NCBI RefSeq assembly: GCF_026991475.1
Contig: NZ_JALXBK010000107.1
Span: forward strand, 42,446 to 106,445
From: Sulfurimonas sp.
Lineage (GTDB): Bacteria > Campylobacterota > Campylobacteria > Campylobacterales > Sulfurimonadaceae
Length of the DNA: 64,000 nucleotides
Direction of reading: 5' to 3'
Positions 10,263-18,796 of the stretch are shown piece by piece. Numbering within the stretch: the stretch's first letter is position 1; every line of letters begins with the position of its first letter. The position numbers were made by a program, and so were the translations under genes. The notes beneath the pieces were generated by a model. The model worked only from the letters and a program-made list of their open reading frames with translations, did no database searches and was not told the DNA's origin.

Positions 10263-12359
10263 GTGAGCAGATTAAGTATGTATCCAATAACCTTGGATGG
10301 TGAGAGTGTAGAGAACAAAAGAGTAGAGATAAAAGAGTACTTTAATAACACTTTTGATTTGTTTGAAAAGGTTTTTGAACTCCTAAAAGATGAGAGCGTC
10401 TTTTATAAAAAGAGTGAACCATCGCGTCATCCTATGATATTTTATTTTGGACATACTGCGACTTTTTTTATAAATAAACTCATCAATATGAAGATAATTG
10501 AGAAGCGTATAAACCCCTCTTTTGAGTCAATATTTGCTGTTGGTGTTGATGAAATGAGCTGGGATGATTTGAATGAGACACATTATGAGTGGCCAAAAGT
10601 TTCAGAAGTTCGAGAGTATAGAAATAGCGTACGAACTCTTGTAAATGAGTTAATTATGAGACTCGATTTTACTCTGCCCATAGATGATAGTTCTGCGATG
10701 TGGATAATACTGATGAGTATAGAACATGAGCGAATACATATTGAAACATCTCTGGTTCTGCACCGTCAAATGCCTATAGAATTTGTAAAAGAGGTCGCTG
10801 CGTTTAACCTCTGTACTCACTCGGCAAGAAGTCCTAAAAATGAGATGATAGCCATTGCGGGTGAAGATGTGATACTTGGAAAAAAGAGATTGCACCACCT
10901 TTATGGTTGGGATAACGAATATGGTCGCCAAGAAGAGAATGTTCAAGAGTTTAAAGTCTCAAAATACCTTGTCAGTAATGGTGAATTTATGGAATTTGTT
11001 AAAGATGAAGGGTATGAAAAGCTTGAGTACTGGGATGAAGAAGGAGAGGAGTTCCTTAAACGCAGCGGTGCAAAATATCCTCATTTTTGGGTGAAAGAGG
11101 GCAATAAATTTCTCTACAGAGCACTAAGTAATGTTATTGAGATGCCTGAAGATTGGCCAGTAGATGTGAATGCACTTGAGGCAGAAGCTTTTTGTAGATA
11201 TAAGAGTCAAAAAGAGGGCTTAGAGTATAGATTGCCGAGTGAGGGAGAGTATGGAGTAATTTATAATTATTCAAATATTAAAGATGTGCCTCAGTTGCAT
11301 GAGAGTCGGGCAAATCTTAATTTTTATCATTATGCGTCATCTTGTCCTGTTAATGAGTTTAGTTTTAATGGCATATATGATGTTATCGGTAATGTTTGGC
11401 AGTGGAGTCGCACACCGATAAGAGGCTTTAAAGGCTTTGAAGTTCATGAGGCTTATGATGATTTTTCAACTCCTACTTTTGATGATAAACACTCCTTGAT
11501 TTTGGGTTCTTCGTGGGCTAGTAGTGGAAATTTAATTATGAAACATTCTCGCTATGCTTTTCGTAAACACTTTTTTCAAAATGCAGGCTTTCGTTATGTA
11601 ATTTCTGCAAATGAGAGTAAGAGTGAAGATATTTATGAGAGTGATGCACTTATATCGCAGTATTGTGAATTTCAGTATGGAGATACACATTTTGGTGTGA
11701 AAAACTTTTCCCTCTCTTGTGCTGAACTTGCTGCTCGTTATGCAATCAACACAAAAAAAGCACTAGATTTAGGCTGTGCAACGGGTAGGGCTACTTATGA
11801 ACTTGCAAAAACTTTTGACATGGTGGAGGGAGTAGATTTTTCTGTGCGTTTTGTTCAGGTCGGCTCAAAACTTAAAGATGAAGGATATGTAGCCTTTGTT
11901 GATAGAGTTGAGGGTGACATTACACAAAATAAAAAGATAAGCATAAAAGAACTTGGTTATGAAAATTTGCGCAAGAGAGTCTCTTTTTGGCAAGGAGATG
12001 CTTGTAATCTCAAGGCAAATTTTAATTCGTATGATTTAATAATGGCGACAAATCTTATTGACAGGCTTTATAATCCTAAATTCTTTTTAGAGAGTGTAGT
12101 TGAAAGGCTTAATAAAGATGGGATTTTGATACTGACATCCCCATATACTTGGCAGGAGAGTTCTACGAAAAAAGAGTTCTGGCTTGGTGGATATAAGGAT
12201 GAACATGGTAATGAAGTGCGAACACTTGATACTCTAAAAGGAATTTTAGAGAATAACTTTGAACTCCTTGGCGTAGAAGATCTGGAGTTTGTCATTAAAG
12301 AGACAGCACGAAAATACCAGCATACTATTTCACAAGTTACTATTTGGAAAAAGCGATGA
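10263..12359 (+). CDS. ovoA: 5-histidylcysteine sulfoxide synthase with fused N-methyltransferase (ovothiol synthesis)
   Basis: OvoA is a non-heme iron enzyme that joins cysteine to the C5 of histidine, giving a sulfoxide. Its C-terminal domain can later methylate the imidazole nitrogen to yield ovothiol. The 698 residues show a DinB-like domain (about 1-170) with the iron ligands His64, His155 and His159 in the HxxxHxE signature (HERIHIE). An FGE-sulfatase-like domain follows (about 215-455, with EDWPVDVNALEAEAFCRY, NVWQWSRTP and GFRYVIS). The C-terminal SAM methyltransferase (about 490-698) has LDLGCATGRA. The start is GTG; a shorter start would cut the conserved N-terminus. It is translationally coupled to a PLP lyase gene. 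Confidence 0.93.
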   Translation: MSRLSMYPITLDGESVENKRVEIKEYFNNTFDLFEKVFELLKDESVFYKKSEPSRHPMIFYFGHTATFFINKLINMKIIEKRINPSFESIFAVGVDEMSWDDLNETHYEWPKVSEVREYRNSVRTLVNELIMRLDFTLPIDDSSAMWIILMSIEHERIHIETSLVLHRQMPIEFVKEVAAFNLCTHSARSPKNEMIAIAGEDVILGKKRLHHLYGWDNEYGRQEENVQEFKVSKYLVSNGEFMEFVKDEGYEKLEYWDEEGEEFLKRSGAKYPHFWVKEGNKFLYRALSNVIEMPEDWPVDVNALEAEAFCRYKSQKEGLEYRLPSEGEYGVIYNYSNIKDVPQLHESRANLNFYHYASSCPVNEFSFNGIYDVIGNVWQWSRTPIRGFKGFEVHEAYDDFSTPTFDDKHSLILGSSWASSGNLIMKHSRYAFRKHFFQNAGFRYVISANESKSEDIYESDALISQYCEFQYGDTHFGVKNFSLSCAELAARYAINTKKALDLGCATGRATYELAKTFDMVEGVDFSVRFVQVGSKLKDEGYVAFVDRVEGDITQNKKISIKELGYENLRKRVSFWQGDACNLKANFNSYDLIMATNLIDRLYNPKFFLESVVERLNKDGILILTSPYTWQESSTKKEFWLGGYKDEHGNEVRTLDTLKGILENNFELLGVEDLEFVIKETARKYQHTISQVTIWKKR

Positions 12360-13540
12360 AGTATGACTTTATCACAGCTGCCAATCGTGAAGATACAAAT
12401 GCTGAAAAGTATACCCTAAGAGAGGAGCTTTTTGGTACACAAGATGTGCTTCCTGCATGGGTTGCAGATATGGATATAAACACACCAGATTTTGTACTAA
12501 ACGCAGTTAAAAAGCGCTTAGATCATCCCATTGTCGGCTATGAAGAGATGCCCGATTCTGCTTTTGATGCACAGATAAAATGGATGCAACAAGAGCACGG
12601 CACTGCGTTTAAGAGAGAAGATATGTTCTATTCTCACTCTGTTGTTGCCTCCATGGGGAGTGCTATTGCTGCGTTTACAGATGAGGGTGACGGTGTAATA
12701 GTGCAAACTCCTGTCTATCCACCTTTTTTTCATAGTGTAACGCAGTTAAATCGAAAAGTAGTCAAAAATCCTTTGCGTCGATGTGAAGATGGCAGCTACA
12801 CTTTTGATATAGAAGATTTACGAGCAAAAATTAATAAAAGGACAAAATTACTGCTGTTATGTTCACCGCATAATCCCGTAGGAAGAGTTTGGAAAAGGGA
12901 AGAACTTGAAGCAATTTTAGCGCTCTGCTTGGAGCATAAGATTGTTGTCTTTTCTGATGAAATACACTCTGATTTAGTCTATTTACCAAACAAACATATC
13001 TCTTTTTCTACGCTAAACGCAGCGGCTAAAACACTCACACTTACTGCCATAGGTGTTGGAAAAACATTTAATATGGCAGGCTTTGCTATCAGTAGTGTAG
13101 CTATAGAAGATGAAAACTTGCGAAAACGCTTTAAAAAAGCTTATGAAAGTGTGCATTATGCACAAGGAAGTGTACTTTCTCATGTTGCGTTTGAAGCGGC
13201 TTATACAGAAGGTAAGGAGTGGTTGAGTGAGTTGAAAATTCATCTCTACAATAACTATATGCTTTTAAAAAATTTGAGTGATAAATATGCTACATTTATT
13301 AAAATAACACCTATTGAAGCGACCTATTTGGCATGGATAGATTGTCGAGGGATGGGAATGCGTGACAAAGAGCTTCGAGAGTTTTTTATAAAAGATGCAA
13401 AACTAGGGCTCAATGCTGGGCTTGCTTTTGGTAGAGAGGGAAGTGCTTATATGCGTTTGAATTTTGCAGTAAGCTCTACTACAATGCTGCAAATCATAAA
13501 TAGATTGGAAACTTCATTATTAAGGCTTAGTAATGGGTAA
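12356..13540 (+). CDS. ovoB: PLP-dependent C-S lyase (PatB/MalY family), probable OvoB
   Basis: Fold-type I PLP enzyme of the cystathionine beta-lyase/MalY group, 394 residues from the ATG that overlaps the ovoA stop (ATGA). A TTG twelve bases upstream is a less likely start. Family motifs are LPAWVADMD, the CSPHNPVGR turn, SDEIHSDLVY and the PLP lysine in GVGKTFNMAGFA. By itself it would be called a cystathionine or cysteine-conjugate lyase. Its coupling to ovoA suggests it is OvoB, which cleaves histidylcysteine sulfoxide to 5-thiohistidine before N-methylation. OvoB in Erwinia is a PLP enzyme of this broad class. The enzyme class is firm; the OvoB role is inferred from context. Confidence 0.8.
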   Translation: MKYDFITAANREDTNAEKYTLREELFGTQDVLPAWVADMDINTPDFVLNAVKKRLDHPIVGYEEMPDSAFDAQIKWMQQEHGTAFKREDMFYSHSVVASMGSAIAAFTDEGDGVIVQTPVYPPFFHSVTQLNRKVVKNPLRRCEDGSYTFDIEDLRAKINKRTKLLLLCSPHNPVGRVWKREELEAILALCLEHKIVVFSDEIHSDLVYLPNKHISFSTLNAAAKTLTLTAIGVGKTFNMAGFAISSVAIEDENLRKRFKKAYESVHYAQGSVLSHVAFEAAYTEGKEWLSELKIHLYNNYMLLKNLSDKYATFIKITPIEATYLAWIDCRGMGMRDKELREFFIKDAKLGLNAGLAFGREGSAYMRLNFAVSSTTMLQIINRLETSLLRLSNG

Positions 13541-13958
13541 TGATTTAGAAAAAATCACTGCGTTTATAGAACAGCATCATGTTTTAAGTTTAGCAACATC
13601 ACTCGATAATTTGCCGAGTGTCTGTTCTGCTTTTTATATTTATGATGCTCAAAGTCACTCGTTTGTTATTGCTAGTAGTGAAGAGACTTTACATATAAAA
13701 CAGGTAAAGGTAAATAAAAATGTAGCAGGAAATATTTTACTTGAGACCAAAGAGATTGGGAAAATTCAAGGTTTACAGTTTTTTGCTAAGATGCAAGCTT
13801 TAGAAGATGAAAGGCTGAAAAAATCTTACTTTAAAAGATTTCCTTATGCTTTAGCACTTCTTCCAAAATTATGGCAAATAGAGGTAAGCCGATTTAAATT
13901 GACAGATAACAGACTTGGATTTGGCAAAAAGATTATTTATGAGTACACCTCTCTTTAA
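13533..13958 (+). CDS. UPF0306 (YhbP-like) protein, pyridoxamine-phosphate-oxidase fold
   Basis: The 141-residue product resembles E. coli YhbP along its length: an N-terminal IEQHHVLSLAT strand, the SAFYIYDAQ segment, and the hallmark C-terminal stretch KLTDNRLGFGKKIIYEY. The fold is the split-barrel flavin-binding type, but the function of the family is not known. The gene overlaps the end of the PLP lyase by eight bases, so it is probably the third gene of the ovothiol operon. A redox or flavin role beside ovothiol synthesis is only a guess. Its end overlaps the convergent small gene on the minus strand by 26 bases. Confidence 0.82.
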   Translation: MGNDLEKITAFIEQHHVLSLATSLDNLPSVCSAFYIYDAQSHSFVIASSEETLHIKQVKVNKNVAGNILLETKEIGKIQGLQFFAKMQALEDERLKKSYFKRFPYALALLPKLWQIEVSRFKLTDNRLGFGKKIIYEYTSL

Positions 13959-14106
13959 ATAGTGAGCATTCACTCCCACTACTTCTCAATACAACCATAG
14001 ATGGAATTTGTGCTGATTTAAAGCCATAGGCCCTGCATCCATGAGGCTGTTTCGGCTCCCAAGTGACAAAATAGTATTCACATTTTCTACAATTAATTCT
14101 TTTCAT
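13933..14106 (-). CDS. Small Cys-rich protein (57 aa), possible zinc ribbon
   Basis: A short minus-strand frame of 58 codons that fills the gap between the UPF0306 gene and dut. It starts MKRINCRKCEYYFVTW and has CxxC (residues 6-9), a further Cys in PHGCRAYGFKS (residue 24) and a Cys in SECSLF (residue 47), which could make a four-Cys metal site. The sequence resembles a family of short proteins in Campylobacterota that databases sometimes label, wrongly, as uracil-DNA glycosylase; that memory is not checked here. The conserved pattern of Cys, Trp, Pro and aromatic residues argues for a real protein. Function is unknown. Confidence 0.7.
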   Translation of the reverse strand: MKRINCRKCEYYFVTWEPKQPHGCRAYGFKSAQIPSMVVLRSSGSECSLFKERCTHK

Positions 14107-14166
14107 GATTTATTTTAACATTATTAGGTAAAATTAGTAAAAATAATTTTTACAGGATAAAAATAG

Positions 14167-14856
14167 ATGAATAATAAAATATTAATGATGATTGAGCTAC
14201 AAAATGGACTCAATGATGCGACAAATGGTAAAGAGTGGACAAAAGGTATAACAAAAAATGGCAAGAAAATTGATTGGCGTCGTTGTATTTATATGGAGTG
14301 TGCAGAGATGGTAGACAGCTTTCCTTGGAAGCACTGGAAGGCAATTACGGCAGAGCCAGATTGGGAAAATCATCAAATAGAAGTTGTTGATGTTTGGCAC
14401 TTTATTATTAGTTTGGCGATTGAAGAGTATACACAAAATAATAGAGGTTCACTAGAAGATATTGCCGTGCAAATCTCTAACTCTAATACTCTTAATAAAA
14501 TTGAAACTACAGAAGAGTCATTTGCTCCAATTGATGCTGTTTTAGAAAAGGTAGAGAATCTCATACGCGTAGCTATTTCTAAAGAAGCTGTTGATTTAGA
14601 TACTCTTTTTGGTGAATTTTTTGATTTAGTGGCTATGAGTGGATTAAATCTTGATTCACTCTATAGACTCTATGTAGGAAAAAATATTTTAAACCAATTC
14701 CGTCAGGATAATGGCTATAAAGAGGGAACATATATTAAAGTATGGAATGACAAAGAGGATAATGTTGTAATGAAATCAATTTGGGAAACAAATAGTGATG
14801 TTACTCCTGAGTTTTTATATGAAGAATTATCGAAAGTTTATGTAACTCTTGTTTAG
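14167..14856 (+). CDS. dut: Dimeric all-alpha dUTP diphosphatase
   Basis: Hydrolyses dUTP (and in this family dUDP) to dUMP, keeping uracil out of DNA and feeding thymidylate synthesis. This is the MazG-related all-helical type found in Campylobacter, not the common trimeric type. The 229 residues begin LMMIELQNGLND. Magnesium-binding acidic motifs appear as YMECAEMVDS (ExxE) and EVVDVWHF (ExxD), and WKHWK lies between them. Start ATG follows an aggataaaaat leader. The neighbours are unrelated in function. Confidence 0.9.
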   Translation: MNNKILMMIELQNGLNDATNGKEWTKGITKNGKKIDWRRCIYMECAEMVDSFPWKHWKAITAEPDWENHQIEVVDVWHFIISLAIEEYTQNNRGSLEDIAVQISNSNTLNKIETTEESFAPIDAVLEKVENLIRVAISKEAVDLDTLFGEFFDLVAMSGLNLDSLYRLYVGKNILNQFRQDNGYKEGTYIKVWNDKEDNVVMKSIWETNSDVTPEFLYEELSKVYVTLV

Positions 14857-14865
14857 AGATTTGAT

Positions 14866-15435
14866 TTGCAAGATACTTTAAAAATAGAGAATCTCTCTTT
14901 TGGTTACTCAAAAGAGAAGTTACTTTTTGAAAATTTTTCTCTGCGTTTAAAAAAAGGAGAGCTAAAAGCAATAGTAGGGGAGAGTGGTGCTGGTAAAAGT
15001 ACCCTCTTTGAAGTGATTTTAGGAAACTTAAAACCATTTAGTGGCACTGTTAGCTGTAGTTCTATTTCTCAAATTTTTCAAGACCCATACAGCTCTTTTC
15101 ATCCCAGCTATACACTTTTAAATCAAATATCTGATGTAGCATCATTAGATAGGCTTGATGTCTGTCTAAAAGAGATTAAGTTAGAAAAAGAACTTTTACA
15201 TAAACTTCCTCATGAACTTTCAGGAGGGCAACTCCAGCGTGCTTCCATTTTACGAGCAATGCTGATGGAGAGTGAACTTCTACTGCTTGATGAACCAACA
15301 TCAGCACTTGACAATGTTATTCAACTAGAGGTAATGCAGATGTTGATAAAGAGACTTGACTCCACGGCAATGTTACTTATAACACATGATATGGAGTTAG
15401 CCTCTTGGTGTGCAGATGAGGTTATAACGATTTAA
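14866..15435 (+). CDS. ABC transporter ATP-binding protein, short form
   Basis: A stand-alone ABC ATPase of 189 residues. Walker A is GESGAGKST, the signature is ELSGGQLQRAS, Walker B is LLLLDEPTSALD, and the switch His is in LLITHDMELAS. Motif wording is closest to peptide/nickel importer ATPases (OppD/F, NikD/E). Those are usually 250-330 residues, so this one lacks the C-terminal extension. No permease or binding protein lies nearby. The start is a TTG ten bases after dut. Its last four bases overlap the convergent crcB. The substrate is unknown. Confidence 0.85.
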   Translation: MQDTLKIENLSFGYSKEKLLFENFSLRLKKGELKAIVGESGAGKSTLFEVILGNLKPFSGTVSCSSISQIFQDPYSSFHPSYTLLNQISDVASLDRLDVCLKEIKLEKELLHKLPHELSGGQLQRASILRAMLMESELLLLDEPTSALDNVIQLEVMQMLIKRLDSTAMLLITHDMELASWCADEVITI

Positions 15436-15812
15436 GAATATAATCTTTTAAATAATATAACAGCAAGAAGTGTAGCTGTGATACTTAGCGTTACATTTAA
15501 AAATATATTGATTCCAAAACTAGTAAATTCACCATCTTGAAGCATATTTACATTTTCTAAGGAGAATGTTGAAAATGTTGTGAGTGCTCCTAAAAATCCT
15601 GTAACTACAAAGGCTTTATACTCTGGTTGCACATTTTGTGCAAAGAACATTGCAGCTAATCCAATTATGAAACTTCCAAGAACATTGACACTAAGTGTTC
15701 CTAAAGGAAAGAGTGAACCTGAAATTTTTTGTACACCAGTAGCAATTAAAAATCTTGATATTGCACCAAAAAAACCACCTGCGCCAACGAAAAGTATAAG
15801 TGTTAAATTCAT
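15432..15812 (-). CDS. crcB: Fluoride exporter CrcB/Fluc
   Basis: Small dual-topology membrane channel that exports fluoride, 126 residues with four predicted helices. Family motifs are GGFFGAISRFLI near the N-terminus, LGTLSVNVLGSFIIG and GFLGALTTFSTFS, which carries the phenylalanine/serine track of the pore. The gene overlaps the upstream DUF190 gene by four bases and is the last of a minus-strand operon. There is no room here for a fluoride riboswitch. Confidence 0.93.
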   Translation of the reverse strand: MNLTLILFVGAGGFFGAISRFLIATGVQKISGSLFPLGTLSVNVLGSFIIGLAAMFFAQNVQPEYKAFVVTGFLGALTTFSTFSLENVNMLQDGEFTSFGINIFLNVTLSITATLLAVILFKRLYS

Positions 15813-16168
15813 TGTTCTTCTTGTTTATTAAAATTTTTATGTTTATAGTTTATAACTTCTGTATCTGTTAATGTCATTAATCCATTATCCATCATATGAT
15901 CAATATGCTCTATAAAATTATCTATTTTTTCTTTATCGTCTATAATTTCAATCACAAGGGGAAGCTCTTGTGCTAAAGCCCATACTTTAAAACTATGTAC
16001 TTCTGAAAAAGCACCAATACCCGCAACCGCTTTAAAAACAGTTGCTCCTGCTAATCCTTCTTTTTTTACCTCTTTTAAAATCTCTTCAAAAAGAGGTTCA
16101 CCATTGTATTTATCTAAAGTATCTATGTAGATACGAAGAATTTTCTTTTGTCCTAAATATCGTTTCAT
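15809..16168 (-). CDS. DUF190 family protein (PII-like fold)
   Basis: A soluble 119-residue protein starting MKRYLGQKKILRIYI, with the DUF190 pattern KYNGEPLFEEILKEVKKEGLAGATVFKAVAGIG and a C-terminal VIEIIDDKEKIDNFI strand. DUF190 proteins adopt a ferredoxin-like, PII-like trimer and are often encoded beside or fused to CrcB, as here (four-base overlap). The likely role is to modulate the fluoride channel or sense a ligand for it, which is inference from linkage. It directly abuts plsC upstream. Confidence 0.85.
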   Translation of the reverse strand: MKRYLGQKKILRIYIDTLDKYNGEPLFEEILKEVKKEGLAGATVFKAVAGIGAFSEVHSFKVWALAQELPLVIEIIDDKEKIDNFIEHIDHMMDNGLMTLTDTEVINYKHKNFNKQEEQ

Positions 16169-16857
16169 TATTTCTCTCTTTTAATTTCATTGTCGTATGC
16201 TTGTTGCATTTTTGACCGTAAATTTTCTAGCCAGTTTTGGTCACTCTTATCTGCAATAAATGAGTCTAAAAATATGACTTTTATATTTTTTGGCATATAG
16301 TAAAACTCTTTTATATTGTAACATTTTGATGTTTCCATTAAGACAATAGGTTGTACTTTTAACTGATATTTATCAGCTATAAATTTTGCTCCAGATTTAA
16401 AGGGAAGCATTTTACCTGTTCTAGAGCGTGTTCCCTCTGGAAACATTGTAAGTACTCTTTTCTTCTTAAGTCTGTCTTTTGCTGCGTGTAAAAGTTTTAT
16501 AAGAGAGATTTTACTTTCACGCTCTACTTCAATATCTTCAGGAAGACTCATAGCAAGACCAAAAAATGGTACATCAAAAAGAGCTTTTTTTGCGACCCAA
16601 GTGATGTCTTTTGATGTAATAGTTTCAATTACTCCAATATCTAAATCGCTTTGATGATTTACTAAAAACATTTGTGCCTCTGGATCTTCTTGTCCTATCT
16701 TAGTTACAGAAAAGAAAGTTGCAATACGTACAAACCATGCAGCAATTTTTCGGGCATAAGGACGAGGCAATATTGGGTACATAATGATGGAAAAAGTTAA
16801 AGCTATAAATATAATTGTAGTAGCTATAAACCAGTTAATATGAGCAAGTATCTTCAT
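16168..16857 (-). CDS. plsC: 1-acyl-sn-glycerol-3-phosphate acyltransferase
   Basis: Membrane-bound enzyme that adds the second acyl chain to lysophosphatidate in phospholipid synthesis. The 229 residues carry an N-terminal membrane helix (FIATTIIFIALTFSIIMY), the catalytic NHQSDLD (Hx4D), the substrate-binding MFPEGTRSRTGK and a downstream VQPIVLME. The start overlaps the upstream SH3-like gene by about 23 bases. The block from ctp through purCSQ to plsC matches the order I know from Campylobacter. Confidence 0.92.
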   Translation of the reverse strand: MKILAHINWFIATTIIFIALTFSIIMYPILPRPYARKIAAWFVRIATFFSVTKIGQEDPEAQMFLVNHQSDLDIGVIETITSKDITWVAKKALFDVPFFGLAMSLPEDIEVERESKISLIKLLHAAKDRLKKKRVLTMFPEGTRSRTGKMLPFKSGAKFIADKYQLKVQPIVLMETSKCYNIKEFYYMPKNIKVIFLDSFIADKSDQNWLENLRSKMQQAYDNEIKREK

Positions 16858-17881
16858 TCTTTACCCAACCTATTTTATTGTTATTTAGTTTTACTTTAAT
16901 GTAATGATCTGTTTGACCCTCTTTTGGAAGGCTATATTGTGTTTGTGTTGTTTCAAAAATTGTTCCATTATCTACAGGTAGAAGATGTATCTGTGCTCCC
17001 TTTTTAATGCAAATATCTTTTTGAGGCATAGAAAGATAAAGAATATAGCCTAGTGGTAAAAAGATTAAAATCAAATAGACGATTCTTCTTTTTAATAGAA
17101 TAAGAATAAATCCCAGAATTGCAATTGCTGCGGCTACATACATCTTTTGCATATCATGAGATTGGTCCCTTGGTCTTAAATCACTTTGTGTTGTAACGCT
17201 GTCATCATCTACAATAACTGGTATGTCTATAAGTTCAAAACTGTTTTTTAGTAGATTAAAATAGGTAAAAGAAAAGTGTTCAGCTCTTTTATCTATAACC
17301 ACGAAGTAGGTGATTTTTGATGTTAAATAGGAGTTCGTTGAAGATTCTTTACCTTGTTTATATACATTTTTAAAATGCATTGCGTCAATATTGGTGTTTT
17401 CAGCAGAGACTACAAAAACTATAATATTATGCTTATTATCGTAGCTTGTTGTTTTATAATCATTTAGTTCTAGATTGTTGGCTATGATATTTGAAAAGTT
17501 ATTCTTTGGATTAAGTTGAATAACATTAAGTTTTTTACCTTGAATAAAAGTAGAATTATACTCTTGAGATGCAATAAGTGTGGCATTGACATCAGGAAGT
17601 TTTACTACATTTGAAGTTGCCAGAAGATGAAAGGTATCATATAAAAATTTTCCTTTTTTTTCTCGTATAGGAATATCATCTAAAATCTTTACCCCTCTTG
17701 AGTTAGAAAATTCATATGAAATATCATCATATTTTTTAACTGTTGAGAGCGCTTTTAGAGTAACCGTGAAAATTTCACCTTGAATTATTCGTGTTGGTAT
17801 TTCATCATAGCTAAGGTATATAACTTTATTTGCATATAAAGATGAAATAAACAATAAGACAAGTAGAAAAGCTTTTATCAC
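16835..17881 (-). CDS. Periplasmic/membrane protein with signal peptide, one membrane helix pair and C-terminal SH3-like domain
   Basis: 348 residues. A signal peptide (MIKAFLLVLLFISSLYA) is followed by a beta-rich region about 20-230 that looks like the oxygen-tolerance/BatD type of periplasmic domain (IQGEIFTVTLKALST). Two close hydrophobic helices follow at about 247-282 (MYVAAAIAILGFILILL, IVYLILIFLPLGYILYL). The C-terminus (about 290-348) is SH3-like (GAQIHLLPVDNGTIFETT to IKVKLNNNKIGWVKNEDTC). I do not recognise a named family. Its position between plsC and purQ is kept in Campylobacter. An envelope-related role is likely but unproven. Confidence 0.7.
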   Translation of the reverse strand: MIKAFLLVLLFISSLYANKVIYLSYDEIPTRIIQGEIFTVTLKALSTVKKYDDISYEFSNSRGVKILDDIPIREKKGKFLYDTFHLLATSNVVKLPDVNATLIASQEYNSTFIQGKKLNVIQLNPKNNFSNIIANNLELNDYKTTSYDNKHNIIVFVVSAENTNIDAMHFKNVYKQGKESSTNSYLTSKITYFVVIDKRAEHFSFTYFNLLKNSFELIDIPVIVDDDSVTTQSDLRPRDQSHDMQKMYVAAAIAILGFILILLKRRIVYLILIFLPLGYILYLSMPQKDICIKKGAQIHLLPVDNGTIFETTQTQYSLPKEGQTDHYIKVKLNNNKIGWVKNEDTCSY

Positions 17882-18552
17882 GACTCAAAGAAACCTTTTA
17901 ACATATTTACTCCATCATCACTTCCAAGCACTACTTCCATAGCACGTTCAGGATGTGGCATAAGACCAAATACATTTTTATTTTTATTACAAACACCTGC
18001 AATACTAGCGACACTGCCGTTAGGATTTTGTACACCACCGCTTGCATCTGTATATTTTAGAAGAATTTGTTCATTCTCTTCAAGCTCTTGTAAACCTGCA
18101 TCATCAATATAGTAGTTACCATCATGATGTGCAATAGGAATATTTACAATATCTCCATCACTCAACTCTTTTAAGAAGATGTTATCACTATTTTGTACTT
18201 TAAGATGGTGGTGTTTAGAGATAAAATGTAGGCCCTCGTTGCGTTTAAGCGCACCAGGGAGCAGACCTGCTTCTGTGAGAACTTGAAAACCATTACAAAT
18301 TCCTAAAACTTTACCGCCATTGTTTGCATAGGTAGTAACTGCTTTCATAACAGGAGAAAATTTTGCAATAGCACCACTTCTAAGGTAGTCTCCATAAGAG
18401 AATCCCCCTGCTACCACAAGCAGGTCAGTATTGTCTGGAATTGTTTCTGATTTGTGCCAGATTATCTCTGTATCTGCACCAAGTTTTTTAAAGGCATACT
18501 CTGTGTCATATTCACAGTTTGTACCCGGAAATTGAAGAATTGATACTTTCAT
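17878..18552 (-). CDS. purQ: Phosphoribosylformylglycinamidine synthase, glutaminase subunit
   Basis: Supplies ammonia from glutamine to PurL for conversion of FGAR to FGAM in purine synthesis. The 224 residues are a class I glutamine amidotransferase: FPGTNCEYDTEYAF at the N-terminus, nucleophile Cys in GICNGFQVL, and the His/Glu pair in LMPHPERAME. PurS lies directly upstream with a one-base overlap. The synthetase subunit purL is about 33 kb away on the other strand (51569), so the three-subunit enzyme is encoded at two loci. Confidence 0.96.
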   Translation of the reverse strand: MKVSILQFPGTNCEYDTEYAFKKLGADTEIIWHKSETIPDNTDLLVVAGGFSYGDYLRSGAIAKFSPVMKAVTTYANNGGKVLGICNGFQVLTEAGLLPGALKRNEGLHFISKHHHLKVQNSDNIFLKELSDGDIVNIPIAHHDGNYYIDDAGLQELEENEQILLKYTDASGGVQNPNGSVASIAGVCNKNKNVFGLMPHPERAMEVVLGSDDGVNMLKGFFES

Positions 18553-18794
18553 TATACTAGCTCTATATTGTAGTCTTCAATTACAGTATTTGCTAAAAGT
18601 TCTTCACACATTTTGGTTACATCACTCATTGCTTTTTCTCTATCTGTCTCATCAAGTTGTAAAACAATTTGCTTTCCAATACGAACATCTTCTACCAAGT
18701 TAAATCCTAGAGAGTCAAGTGCATGGTGTACTGCCTTTCCTTGAGAATCTAAAACTCCTGTCTTTAAGTATACATTTACTATTGCTTTTATCAT
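18552..18794 (-). CDS. purS: Phosphoribosylformylglycinamidine synthase, PurS subunit
   Basis: Small 80-residue partner that bridges PurL and PurQ in the three-part FGAM synthase of many bacteria. The sequence shows the expected ferredoxin-like half: KAIVNVYLKTGVLDSQGKAV, then VEDVRIGKQIVLQLDE. The length fits the family. It lies between purC (two-base gap) and purQ (one-base overlap), which supports the call. Confidence 0.93.
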   Translation of the reverse strand: MIKAIVNVYLKTGVLDSQGKAVHHALDSLGFNLVEDVRIGKQIVLQLDETDREKAMSDVTKMCEELLANTVIEDYNIELV

Positions 18795-18796
18795 AA

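Noticed and set aside
9500..10351. Longer pgeF beginning at 10351
   Set aside because: The extra 41 residues are not family-like, cover the -10 box and overlap the start of ovoA. The ATG at 10228 fits the family start.
14866..15435. ABC ATPase as a broken pseudogene
   Set aside because: It is shorter than most importers' ATPases, but all nucleotide-binding motifs are intact and in order, and it ends at a clean stop, so it is treated as a short functional gene.
15813..16168. Possible fluoride riboswitch for crcB
   Set aside because: crcB overlaps the upstream DUF190 gene, leaving no leader; nothing riboswitch-like was found in that operon.
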